The notes beneath the pieces are model-generated. The model did no database searches, was not told where the DNA came from, and saw only the letters and a program-made list of their open reading frames with translations. Both the position numbers and the translations under genes were made by a program. From Desulfobacteraceae bacterium (lineage in GTDB: Bacteria > Desulfobacterota > Desulfobacteria > Desulfobacterales > JAUWMJ01), in contig JAUWOH010000045.1 of NCBI GenBank assembly GCA_030612225.1, positions 1 through 13,495 of the forward strand: a DNA stretch of 13,495 nt, written 5' to 3'. Positions 5,333-12,587 of this stretch are shown piece after piece. Position 1 is the stretch's first letter. Every line of letters starts with the position of its first letter.

Positions 5333-7858
5333 ATGATAACGAGTTTATTAACAAAGGTCTTTGGCAGCAAAAATGATCGGGAACTAAAAAAGCTTCAACC
5401 CACCATTGAAAATATTAACGCATTTGAACCGGAAATACAAGCATTAAGCGACGAACAGCTCAAAGCTCAGGCTGTCTTATTCAGACAGCGCCTTGAAAAA
5501 GGCGAATCTCTTGATGACATCCTTCCTGAAGCTTTTGCAACGGTGAGAGAAGCTTCAGTGCGAACACTTAAAATGCGGCATTTTGACGCGCAGCTTATTG
5601 GCGGAATTGTCCTTCATCAAGGCAAGATAGCTGAAATGAAAACAGGTGAGGGAAAGACGCTGGCTGCCACTCTTCCTGCCTATTTGAACGCCCTTTCCGG
5701 AAAAGGTGTTCATATAATTACGGTAAATGATTACCTGGCCAGACGTGATACAGAGTGGATGGGTCATATATATAATTTTCTGGGTCTTTCAGTCGGCAGC
5801 ATTCTGCACGGTCTTGACGATGAAGAGCGCAAGGCAGCATACGGTGCAGATATTACGTACGGAACAAATAATGAATTCGGGTTCGATTACTTGCGAGATA
5901 ATATGAAGTTCGACCTTGAGTCGGTTGTTCAGGGTGAACTAAATTTTGCTATTGTTGATGAGGTTGATAGTATTCTTGTAGATGAGGCCAGGACACCCCT
6001 TATCATTTCCGGTCCTGCCGAAAAATCGACTGATCTGTACTACCAGATAAACGGTATCATTCCACGGCTTGTTAAAGACAAAGATTATACAATTGATGAA
6101 AAAGCTAGGGCAGCAGTATTAACCGAGGAAGGCGTTGCACGGGCTGAGCATATCCTGCAAGTTGATAATCTGTACGATCATAAAAACATAGAGCTGCTTC
6201 ACCATATTAATCAGGCATTAAAAGCTTATGCCCTTTTTAAGCGAGATGTCGATTATATTGTTAAGAATGGTGAAGTAATTATTGTGGATGAGTTTACAGG
6301 GCGTTTGATGCCTGGACGTCGTTATAGTGAAGGTTTGCACCAGGCTCTTGAAGCTAAAGAAAATGTAAGGATAGAAAATGAGAACCAGACCCTTGCAACT
6401 GTTACCTTCCAAAATTATTTCAGGATGTATAATAAACTTTCCGGCATGACCGGAACGGCAGATACCGAAGCAGCTGAGTTTAAAAAGATATATGATTTGG
6501 ACGTGTCTATTATTCCAACAAATATGCCCATGATCAGGGATGATTTCCCTGATTCTATATACAAAACCAGAAGAGAAAAGTTTAATGCAGTCATGGATGA
6601 AATCGAACAGTTGCATCAAGAAGGACAGCCCGTTCTTGTTGGCACTATTTCAATTGATGTTTCAGAAGACCTGAGTAAAAAACTGAAAAAACGTGGGATC
6701 AAACATACTGTACTGAATGCAAAAAATCATGAAAAAGAAGCTGAAATTATTGCCATGGCCGGTCAGAAGGGGGGGGTGACGATTTCAACCAATATGGCGG
6801 GTAGGGGAACAGATATTGTCCTGGGTGAAGGTGTGACGGATCTGGGAGGTCTTCGCATAATCGGAACTGAAAGACATGAAAGCCGACGTATAGATAACCA
6901 GCTCAGGGGACGTTCCGGAAGGCAGGGGGATCCAGGCTCGTCGCGGTTTTACCTTGCACTTGAGGATGATCTTCTCCGGATATTCGGTGGGGAACGTATT
7001 ACCGGTATAATGGAGAAACTGGGCATGGAAGAAGGGGAGCCCATCGAACACAATCTGATAAGCAGGGCGATTGAAAACGCTCAGGCAAAGGTCGAAGGAC
7101 ACAATTTTGACATCAGAAAACAGCTTATTGAGTATGATGATGTAATGAACCAGCAGCGTGAAGTTATCTACAAACAGCGGCGTGAAGCCCTTATGGGGAA
7201 AAGTCTGAAGTCGTCCATAGAAGATATGATCAGCGAGAAGGCGGAAATAATAGCTGATATGTTTGCAGATGAAAAAGCCCTTCCCGAAGATTGGGACATG
7301 AAAGGGTTAAATGAAGCTGTTTACAAGCAGTTTAACTTCAAGTTGAATTCTTTTGATGAAGATACACTTGACGGACTTAATAGAGACGGGCTTGCTCAGC
7401 TTATTTATGAATCCGCCCTTGAGATATATAACCAAAGAGAAGCAGTAATCGGTGAAGAAGACTTCAGGCGGCTTGAACGCGTTGTCATGTTGCAAACCGT
7501 AGATAACTTGTGGAAAGATCATCTTCTGTCAATGGATCACCTGAAAGAGGGTATCGGCCTAAGGGGTTATGCCCAGCAGAATCCACTGCTTGTTTATAAA
7601 AAAGAGGGTTTTGAATTGTTTCAAGGCATGATTTTCAGGATAAAAGAAGAGACCCTGGGGATACTTTTCAGAATTCAAATAGCTGAGTCTGAAAAAATAG
7701 ATGATCTAAGAAAGCCCAAAGAGCAGAGCCTTACATTTTCCAGCGGAGATGCACCTGCAAAGAAAAAGCCGGTTAAACGGGTTGAGAAAAAAATTGGTCG
7801 AAACGCCCCATGTCCATGTGGAAGCGGGAAAAAATATAAAAAATGCTGTGGAAGATAG
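5333..7858 (+). CDS. secA: Protein translocase ATPase SecA
   Basis: The cytoplasmic/peripheral-membrane motor that drives unfolded preproteins through SecYEG by ATP hydrolysis. The protein is 841 aa, normal for this type and shorter than the 901-aa E. coli protein. NBD1 has Walker A MKTGEGKT (102-109) and Walker B DEVD (209-212) followed by SILVDEARTPLIISG. The preprotein cross-linking region follows, with conserved DEFTGRLMPGRRYSEGLHQA and GTADTEAAEF. NBD2 contains TNMAGRGTDIVLG and RGRSGRQGDPG (525-535). The helical scaffold and wing follow (NLWKDHLLSMDHLKEGIGLRGYAQ). A lysine-rich linker leads to the C-terminal zinc (SEC-C) motif CPCGSGKKYKKCC with Cys827, 829, 838 and 839, for SecB or ribosome contact. 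The ATG at 5333 has GGGAG (5317-5321) upstream at slightly long spacing. clpS starts 21 nt after its stop, so the two are probably co-transcribed. Confidence 0.99.
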   Translation: MITSLLTKVFGSKNDRELKKLQPTIENINAFEPEIQALSDEQLKAQAVLFRQRLEKGESLDDILPEAFATVREASVRTLKMRHFDAQLIGGIVLHQGKIAEMKTGEGKTLAATLPAYLNALSGKGVHIITVNDYLARRDTEWMGHIYNFLGLSVGSILHGLDDEERKAAYGADITYGTNNEFGFDYLRDNMKFDLESVVQGELNFAIVDEVDSILVDEARTPLIISGPAEKSTDLYYQINGIIPRLVKDKDYTIDEKARAAVLTEEGVARAEHILQVDNLYDHKNIELLHHINQALKAYALFKRDVDYIVKNGEVIIVDEFTGRLMPGRRYSEGLHQALEAKENVRIENENQTLATVTFQNYFRMYNKLSGMTGTADTEAAEFKKIYDLDVSIIPTNMPMIRDDFPDSIYKTRREKFNAVMDEIEQLHQEGQPVLVGTISIDVSEDLSKKLKKRGIKHTVLNAKNHEKEAEIIAMAGQKGGVTISTNMAGRGTDIVLGEGVTDLGGLRIIGTERHESRRIDNQLRGRSGRQGDPGSSRFYLALEDDLLRIFGGERITGIMEKLGMEEGEPIEHNLISRAIENAQAKVEGHNFDIRKQLIEYDDVMNQQREVIYKQRREALMGKSLKSSIEDMISEKAEIIADMFADEKALPEDWDMKGLNEAVYKQFNFKLNSFDEDTLDGLNRDGLAQLIYESALEIYNQREAVIGEEDFRRLERVVMLQTVDNLWKDHLLSMDHLKEGIGLRGYAQQNPLLVYKKEGFELFQGMIFRIKEETLGILFRIQIAESEKIDDLRKPKEQSLTFSSGDAPAKKKPVKRVEKKIGRNAPCPCGSGKKYKKCCGR

Positions 7859-7879
7859 TTTTTTGTTGGAAATAAATAG

Positions 7880-8194
7880 ATGAGCGACTATAGTCCTGAA
7901 ACAGAAGGGGATGTACTCACTGAAACACGGGATGACATTGCCGAACCTTCCATGTACAGGGTACTGCTCCTTAATGATGATTATACAACCATGGAGTTTG
8001 TAGTAGAAATTCTGATGCTGGTATTTAGTAAATCGGTTGAGGAGGCGACACGGATTATGCTTAATGTACACAGGATCGGGGTTGGGCTTTGTGGTGTTTA
8101 TACATACGAAGTTGCAGAAACCAAGGTGGAAACCGTGCATGCTCTTGCTAAAGAAAGAGATTTTCCACTTAAATGCAGCATGGAGAAAGAATAG
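7880..8194 (+). CDS. clpS: ATP-dependent Clp protease adaptor ClpS
   Basis: A small cytoplasmic adaptor that binds proteins with N-terminal Leu, Phe, Trp or Tyr and delivers them to ClpAP. It is 104 aa, a usual length. A flexible acidic N-terminus (residues 1-23) precedes the folded core. LLLNDDYTTMEFVVEIL carries Asn32, Asp33, Asp34 and Met38. MLNVHRIGVGLCGVYTYEVAETK carries His64. These correspond to E. coli Asn34, Asp35, Asp36, Met40 and His66 of the N-degron pocket, so it should be a true N-degron adaptor. The ribosome-binding site is weak (GGAA near 7868). The gene is wedged between secA (21-nt gap) and clpA (3-nt gap after its stop), so translational coupling with clpA is likely. Confidence 0.97.
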   Translation: MSDYSPETEGDVLTETRDDIAEPSMYRVLLLNDDYTTMEFVVEILMLVFSKSVEEATRIMLNVHRIGVGLCGVYTYEVAETKVETVHALAKERDFPLKCSMEKE

Positions 8195-8197
8195 ATC

Positions 8198-10429
8198 ATG
8201 ATTAGTAAAGAATTAAGTGTAACTTTAGGGTTGGCGGTCAGGGAAGCAAAAAAAAGACGTCATGAATATGTCTGCATAGAACATATTCTTTTTGCAGTAC
8301 TATATGACAGTACAGGTATTGAGATAATTGAGAGCTGTGGTGGAAATATTGAAAACCTGACAAATGCTCTTGAAAAATTTTTCGGTGATAATCTGGAGAG
8401 TGTTCCAGAAGGAAGCGAGTATGTGCTTCAGCAGACTATGGCCTTTCAAAGAGTAATTCAAAGGGCTGTTAATCATGTTCGCTCTGCTGAGAAGCAGGAG
8501 GTTGATGTAAGTGATATACTGGCGTCAATATTCCAGGAAAAGGATTCCCATGCCGCACATTTTTTAAATTCTGAAGGAGTCACCCGCCTTGACGTGCTAA
8601 ATTACATATCCCATAATATATCAAAAACACATTTTGATGAGGGGCCGGGCGGGTTTGTTAAGTCAGATAAAAAGCAGAAAAAGAAAAGAGCAAATCCTCT
8701 TGAGCTTTTTACCATGGATCTTGTTAAAATGGCCGCTGATGGGAAACTGGACCCGCTAATCGGGCGGAAGACCGAGATGGAACGTACCATGCAGGTTCTG
8801 TGTCGGAGACGTAAAAACAATCCTGTTTTTGTTGGTGATCCCGGTGTTGGAAAAACAGCTATGGCCGAAGGGCTGGCTCAAAAAATAAACGAAGGGGATC
8901 TTCCAGACATCCTGAAAAATATTAAAATATTTTCCCTGGATCTTGGCGGGCTGCTGGCCGGTACAAAATTCAGAGGCGACTTTGAGCAGAGACTGAAAGG
9001 GGTTATTGCCGAGCTTAAAAAAATACCGAATGCAATTTTATTTATTGATGAGATTCACACCATTGTGGGCGCTGGAGCAACAAGCAGCGGATCTATGGAT
9101 GCCTCCAATATATTAAAACCTGTACTTGCAACGGGTGATATTCGGTGTATAGGATCTACTACCTATGAGGAATATAAAAACCACTTTGAAAAAGATCGGG
9201 CACTTTCCCGGCGTTTTGAAAAGATAGAAATTTATGAGCCGCCGGTTTCAGAAACAATACAGATTCTCAAAGGTCTCAGGTCACGTTACGAAGAACACCA
9301 CGAAATTATTTATACGGATTCGGCACTGAAAGCAGCAACAGAACTTTCAGCAAAGTATATCAATGACCGTTATCTTCCTGACAAGGCTATAGATGTGATT
9401 GACGAGGCAGGTGCATTTGTAAGGCTTTCAGGATCTACGCGCAGAAAAAAAATAAATCCTTCCGATATTGAAAAAATCGTGGCAAAGATCGCCAAAATTC
9501 CGACCCAGAGCGTATCAACATCCGATCGGACAAAACTGGGAAATCTTGAAGATAGCTTAAAGCAGGTAGTTTTCGGGCAGGATGATGCCATAAAGAGTAT
9601 GGTAACTTCAATAAAGCGTTCCCGTGCAGGCCTTTCAGCTCAGGACAAGCCTATAGGATCATTTTTGTTCACAGGGCCGACAGGTGTAGGGAAAACAGAA
9701 GTATCGCTGCAACTGTCTAAGATTCTTGGTGTTGAGTTTATCAGGTTTGACATGAGCGAATATATGGAAAAGCATGCTGTAGCACGTCTTATCGGTGCAC
9801 CTCCGGGTTATATCGGATTCGACCAGGGCGGGCTCCTCACAGACGGCATCCGCAAGCATCCATATGCAGTGCTGCTTTTTGATGAGATAGAAAAAGCACA
9901 TCAGGATCTGTTTAACATTTTACTTCAGGTTCTGGATCACGCCACTTTGACCGATAATAGCGGGAAAAAGGCTGATTTCAGAAATGTTATAATAATTATG
10001 ACCTCAAATGCCGGAAGCCGTGAGATGAGCATTCAAAGTATAGGCTTTGGCGATGTGCATAAAGATGTTGAATCCAAAGGGAAAAAAGCTGTTGAAAAAT
10101 TCTTCAGTCCCGAATTCAGAAACCGGCTTGACGGCATAATTCAATTTAGCTCTCTAACCATAGAGATAATGGAAAAGGTGGTAGACAAGTTCATGGCTGA
10201 AGTCAATGAACAGCTTTCCGCACGGAAAGTCCGGCTTACGATTTCTCCAGAGGTGCGTATATGGCTTGCAAAAAAAGGGTGTGATCCGCGATACGGCGCC
10301 AGGCCTCTCGAACGTTTGATACAGACGGAAATCAAGGATGTACTCTCCGACCAGATACTGTTCGGGCGCCTTGAAAAAGGCGGTGAGATTTTAGTTGGTC
10401 TGGAAAACGACAAATTGATATTTAATTAA
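8198..10429 (+). CDS. clpA: ATP-dependent Clp protease ATP-binding subunit ClpA
   Basis: Hexameric AAA+ unfoldase that threads substrates, including those brought by ClpS, into the ClpP protease (clpP is not in the window). It is 743 aa, compared with 758 in E. coli. The Clp_N double-repeat domain spans residues 1 to about 145, followed by a charged lysine-rich linker (about 151-167). AAA-1 has Walker A GDPGVGKT (213-220) and Walker B LFIDEIH with Asp284-Glu285. There is no ClpB-type middle coiled coil. AAA-2 has Walker A GPTGVGKT (493-500), Walker B LLFDEIEKAH with Asp562-Glu563, and the ClpP-docking tripeptide Ile615-Gly-Phe617 in a QSIGFGD loop. The C-terminal small domain contains GCDPRYGARPLERLIQ. 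The ATG at 8198 lies 3 nt after the clpS stop, with GGAGAAAG in the clpS tail serving as ribosome-binding site. Confidence 0.98.
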   Translation: MISKELSVTLGLAVREAKKRRHEYVCIEHILFAVLYDSTGIEIIESCGGNIENLTNALEKFFGDNLESVPEGSEYVLQQTMAFQRVIQRAVNHVRSAEKQEVDVSDILASIFQEKDSHAAHFLNSEGVTRLDVLNYISHNISKTHFDEGPGGFVKSDKKQKKKRANPLELFTMDLVKMAADGKLDPLIGRKTEMERTMQVLCRRRKNNPVFVGDPGVGKTAMAEGLAQKINEGDLPDILKNIKIFSLDLGGLLAGTKFRGDFEQRLKGVIAELKKIPNAILFIDEIHTIVGAGATSSGSMDASNILKPVLATGDIRCIGSTTYEEYKNHFEKDRALSRRFEKIEIYEPPVSETIQILKGLRSRYEEHHEIIYTDSALKAATELSAKYINDRYLPDKAIDVIDEAGAFVRLSGSTRRKKINPSDIEKIVAKIAKIPTQSVSTSDRTKLGNLEDSLKQVVFGQDDAIKSMVTSIKRSRAGLSAQDKPIGSFLFTGPTGVGKTEVSLQLSKILGVEFIRFDMSEYMEKHAVARLIGAPPGYIGFDQGGLLTDGIRKHPYAVLLFDEIEKAHQDLFNILLQVLDHATLTDNSGKKADFRNVIIIMTSNAGSREMSIQSIGFGDVHKDVESKGKKAVEKFFSPEFRNRLDGIIQFSSLTIEIMEKVVDKFMAEVNEQLSARKVRLTISPEVRIWLAKKGCDPRYGARPLERLIQTEIKDVLSDQILFGRLEKGGEILVGLENDKLIFN

Positions 10430-10480
10430 ACTTTTCGTATCGTATATATTCAGGTGGTTACACTGCTAACTAAAAAAATA

Positions 10481-10830
10481 TTCACCGCAAAGCCGCAGAG
10501 ATCGCAAGGAAATTTTAATTTTCTGCTTACCGTTGAGTCCCGCTAATCATAGCGGGATAAAATACCGGTAAACAGAAATTCTCAGAAGCTTCGCTTCTTT
10601 TGGTGTCATTTTAGAAAACCTAAATTTAATAATGACTCGTAAAGTTGAAGATATGAGTTGATTGACTTTGGCATTATCTGCCCGAAGGGCTTGGGTTTAT
10701 TTCTTTTCGCCTTCCCTGCCCAGTGGAATGCGAAGCCTATTCCACCGGGGTCAGCGAAAAGAAATAAGATGAAAATCTCTGCGTGCTCTGCGCTTCGAAT
10801 GAGCGGCGCGAATGGGCGGTGATATAATAC
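10481..10830. repeat. Palindromic repeat element, copy 1, between clpA and aat
   Basis: A 350-bp direct repeat of 12249-12539. Its ends are complementary: TCACCGC (10482-10488) with GCGGTGA (10816-10822), and CGCAGAGAT (10494-10502) with ATCTCTGCG (10775-10783). Three hairpins lie inside. Hairpin one joins TTCTGCTTACCG (10521-10532) to CGGTAAACAGAA (10566-10577), with a nested TCCCGCT/AGCGGGA stem (10538-10557). The second, AGAAGC-TTC-GCTTCT followed by TTT (10584-10601), is terminator-like. The third joins 10697-10710 to 10754-10767 (TTATTTCTTTTCGC, 14 bp perfect) around a loop with its own hairpin. There is no coding content. It fills the 424-bp gap between clpA and the aat start. Confidence 0.8.
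10584..10601 (+). terminator. Possible short terminator inside repeat copy 1
   Basis: The 6-bp stem AGAAGC/GCTTCT with loop TTC ends in TTTT. The same hairpin and tail recur at 12328-12345 in copy 2. It is short with only a brief T tract, so it is weak at best, but no other terminator follows clpA. Confidence 0.3.
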
Positions 10831-10853
10831 CCTCTGAAAAGATAAAAACATCC

Positions 10854-11585
10854 ATGCCTGTTTTCTATTTATCTGATGAACATATATTTCCCCAACCAAA
10901 CCTTGCAGAAAAGGAAGGCCTGCTGGCAGTAGGCGGCGATCTGAGCGAAGAAAGACTCCTGCTCGCCTACCATATGGGTATATTCCCCTGGTATTCGGAC
11001 GAAGAGCCTGTATTGTGGTGGTCGCCTGACCCGCGCCTGGTGCTTTATCCGGAAGAGATCAAAGTCTCGAAAACTTTAGAAAAGATAATTAAAAAAGAAA
11101 AGTTTTATATCACTATGGATCAGGCATTCGCCATGGTAATCAGTGAATGCGCACAAATTCGAGCGGAAAATAATGAAGGAACATGGATTGGGGAAGATAT
11201 GATAAAAGCATACTGCGGACTACACGAATCAGGTTATGCGCATTCTGTGGAAGCCTGGTATAAAGGAGAACTTGCAGGTGGACTATATGGTGTTTCCCTG
11301 GGAAAATCATTTTTCGGAGAATCGATGTTTACAAGGATAAGCAATGCGTCTAATGTTGCGTTTGTCAAACTTGTAGAATATCTTAAAGAATTGTCTTTTG
11401 ATATGATCGACTGCCAGGTTAGAACCGAACATATGATCCGCTTTGGAGCAAGGGAAATACAAAGAGATCGTTTTTTGCAGCAACTGAAAAAATCTTTTGA
11501 TGTACCAACAAGAAAAGGAAGATGGAGTTTTGAGACAAAAGAAATTAGCCACAGACCCACACAGACCCACACAGACATGCCGTGA
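10854..11585 (+). CDS. aat: Leucyl/phenylalanyl-tRNA-protein transferase
   Basis: Transfers Leu or Phe from aminoacyl-tRNA to proteins with N-terminal Lys or Arg, creating primary N-degrons read by ClpS; cytoplasmic. The start chosen is ATG 10854 (MPVFYLSDEHIFP), the usual family N-terminus. An ATG 42 nt upstream (10812) falls in the repeat and adds 14 unrelated residues. Motifs: GLLAVGGDLS (22-31), MGIFPWYS (41-48), LWWSPDPRLVL (54-64), GTWI, then GGLYGVSLGKSFFGESMFTRISNAS. The transferase core ends normally at about TRKGRWSF. Residues 232-243 (SHRPTQTHTDMP) are encoded by the palindromic element starting near 11548, which also supplies the TGA. The tail is probably harmless since the core is complete. 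The ribosome-binding site is weak (only GAAAAGA upstream). Function links it to clpS and clpA just upstream. Confidence 0.95.
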   Translation: MPVFYLSDEHIFPQPNLAEKEGLLAVGGDLSEERLLLAYHMGIFPWYSDEEPVLWWSPDPRLVLYPEEIKVSKTLEKIIKKEKFYITMDQAFAMVISECAQIRAENNEGTWIGEDMIKAYCGLHESGYAHSVEAWYKGELAGGLYGVSLGKSFFGESMFTRISNASNVAFVKLVEYLKELSFDMIDCQVRTEHMIRFGAREIQRDRFLQQLKKSFDVPTRKGRWSFETKEISHRPTQTHTDMP

Positions 11586-11853
11586 AATTTCTGGTGAATT
11601 TCCCAGCAGGGATATTTCGCCCGGACAACTCGTCTTCGCCAAGGATAGGCCGTGGCAGGCCCGTCTTCGCCAAGACTAAGCCGCGGCAGGACTTGTCCGA
11701 ACGGAAACAGCATCGCTTCGCGAAGTTTTTCCTGCCCATAGGGCTTATGGTTTTTCACTGGCCAATGTGGGCCGGGGAAAAGATCTGTTCGGTGAAATTT
11801 GAAATATTTCACCAGTATTTTTCTGTCTGTGTCAGTCTGTGTGGGTCTGTGGC
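11548..11853. repeat. Palindromic (MITE-like) element between aat and the HIT gene
   Basis: The terminal inverted repeats are 11548-11577 and 11824-11853, which match at 28 of 30 positions. The left end contains the 10-bp tandem ACAGACCCAC, two full copies plus ACAGAC (11551-11576). Nested structures are CGGACAA (11622-11628) with TTGTCCG (11693-11699), a 29-nt direct repeat (11631-11690), and the hairpin GGTGAAAT/ATTTCACC (11791-11813). There is no transposase and no convincing target-site duplication. It overlaps the last 12 codons of aat and ends 37 nt before the HIT start codon. Confidence 0.75.
11631..11690 (+). repeat. 29-nt direct repeat pair inside the element
   Basis: 11631-11659 and 11662-11690 both begin CGTCTTCGCCAAG and end in CAGG, and match at 25 of 29 positions with a 31-nt period. 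Only two units are present, with no constant spacer of CRISPR length, so this is a short internal tandem rather than an array. Confidence 0.7.
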
Positions 11854-11874
11854 CAATATATTTCAAATCAGTAA

Positions 11875-11882
11875 AAGGAGGT
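11875..11882 (+). promoter_or_regulatory. Strong Shine-Dalgarno for the HIT gene
   Basis: AAGGAGGT is a full 8-base match to the anti-Shine-Dalgarno, 8 nt before GTG 11891. It fixes GTG as the start. It also suggests the gene was well translated before it acquired its stop codon. Confidence 0.8.
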
Positions 11883-11890
11883 AATCAGGA

Positions 11891-12226
11891 GTGGAAAAGG
11901 ACTGTATTTTTTGCAAAATTGTTAATAGAGAAATTCCGACCGAATTTTTATATGAAGACTAAACTTTGGTAGTATTCAGGGATATTAACCCCCATGCACC
12001 GGTGCATATTCTGATTGTTCCCAAAAAACATATACGAAGCATTAACGATTTAACGGAAAACGACAGAGAAATTATCTCTCACATGATAATGGTCGGAAAA
12101 GATATAGCCAAAAAAGAATCGGTTAATTCATCAGGATACAAGCTTCTTTTTAACGTTGAAAGGGGAGGGGGGCAGGTCATTTTCCATCTCCATTTGCACC
12201 TTATTGGCGGATGGGAAAAGAAATGA
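11891..12226 (+). pseudogene. HIT-family (histidine triad) hydrolase interrupted by TAA
   Basis: Family role: purine nucleoside phosphoramidase or related nucleotide hydrolase (HinT-like), cytoplasmic homodimer. From GTG 11891 the frame reads MEKDCIFCKIVNREIPTEFLYED, a typical HIT N-terminus with the CxxC pair Cys5/Cys8. Then comes TAA at codon 24 (11960-11962), and the frame continues TLVVFRDINPHAPVHILIVPKKHI and a complete catalytic triad His99-x-His101-x-His103 (HLHLHLIGGW), ending at TGA 12224-12226. Without the TAA the product would be 111 aa, the usual length. The family commonly has an acidic residue here (YED-D/E), so a GAA-to-TAA change is the simple explanation. A restart at TTG 11966 could give an 86-aa piece with the triad but without the N-terminal strand; it has no good ribosome-binding site. 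Sequence error cannot be excluded. Confidence 0.85.
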
Positions 12227-12248
12227 TTTGCCACGGATTCACGATGGA

Positions 12249-12539
12249 TTCACCGCAGAGCCGCAGAGAACGCAGAGAAATCTTGTTTTTCTGTTTACCG
12301 TTGAGAGGACGGTGAACAGAAACTCTCAGAAGCTTCGCTTCTTTTGACGCCGTATTAAAAAGACCAAATATAGCGCTGCATCGTTAGGCTGATCATTCGA
12401 GTTAATCGAATTTGATGTGATTTGCACGAAGGGCTCTGGATTATTTCTTTTCGCCTCTCTCAGCGAAAAGAAATAAGAGAAAAACCTCTGTGTGCTTTGT
12501 GTCTCGAATGAGCGAAGTGAATGGGCGGTGATAAAATAC
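12249..12539. repeat. Palindromic repeat element, copy 2, between the HIT gene and hemW
   Basis: Direct repeat of 10481-10830, shorter by about 60 bp. The same complementary ends occur: TCACCGC (12250-12256) with GCGGTGA (12525-12531). Stem one is TTTCTGTTTACCG (12288-12300) with CGGTGAACAGAAA (12310-12322), 13 bp with one wobble, around only a 9-nt loop. The AGAAGC-TTC-GCTTCT hairpin is at 12328-12342. The 14-bp stem TTATTTCTTTTCGC is 12441-12454 with 12463-12476, around an 8-nt loop. Compared with copy 1 the stems are kept while both loops have lost their nested hairpins. There is no coding content. It occupies the HIT-hemW gap. Confidence 0.8.
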
Positions 12540-12587
12540 GCACTGAATATGCATGATTAGCTTAAAAATTATCAAGGAAAAATCAGG

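Noticed and set aside
10812..10853. Upstream ATG as the aat start
   Set aside because: The extra 14 residues come from and just after the repeat and do not resemble the family; MPVFYLS at 10854 matches the usual N-terminus.
11631..11690. Possible CRISPR-like repeats
   Set aside because: There are only two imperfect units with a 2-nt gap and no spacers or cas genes.
11234..11884. Several overlapping open frames on both strands around the aat-HIT gap
   Set aside because: Their sequences are translations of the CACAGACCCACACAGAC palindrome or shadows of aat, with no ribosome-binding sites or domains.
12156..12347. 63-aa open frame at the end of the HIT gene (contains TAEPQRTQRN)
   Set aside because: It is out of frame with the HIT gene and runs into the CACCGCAGAG repeat; such translations are a known artefact of that repeat type.
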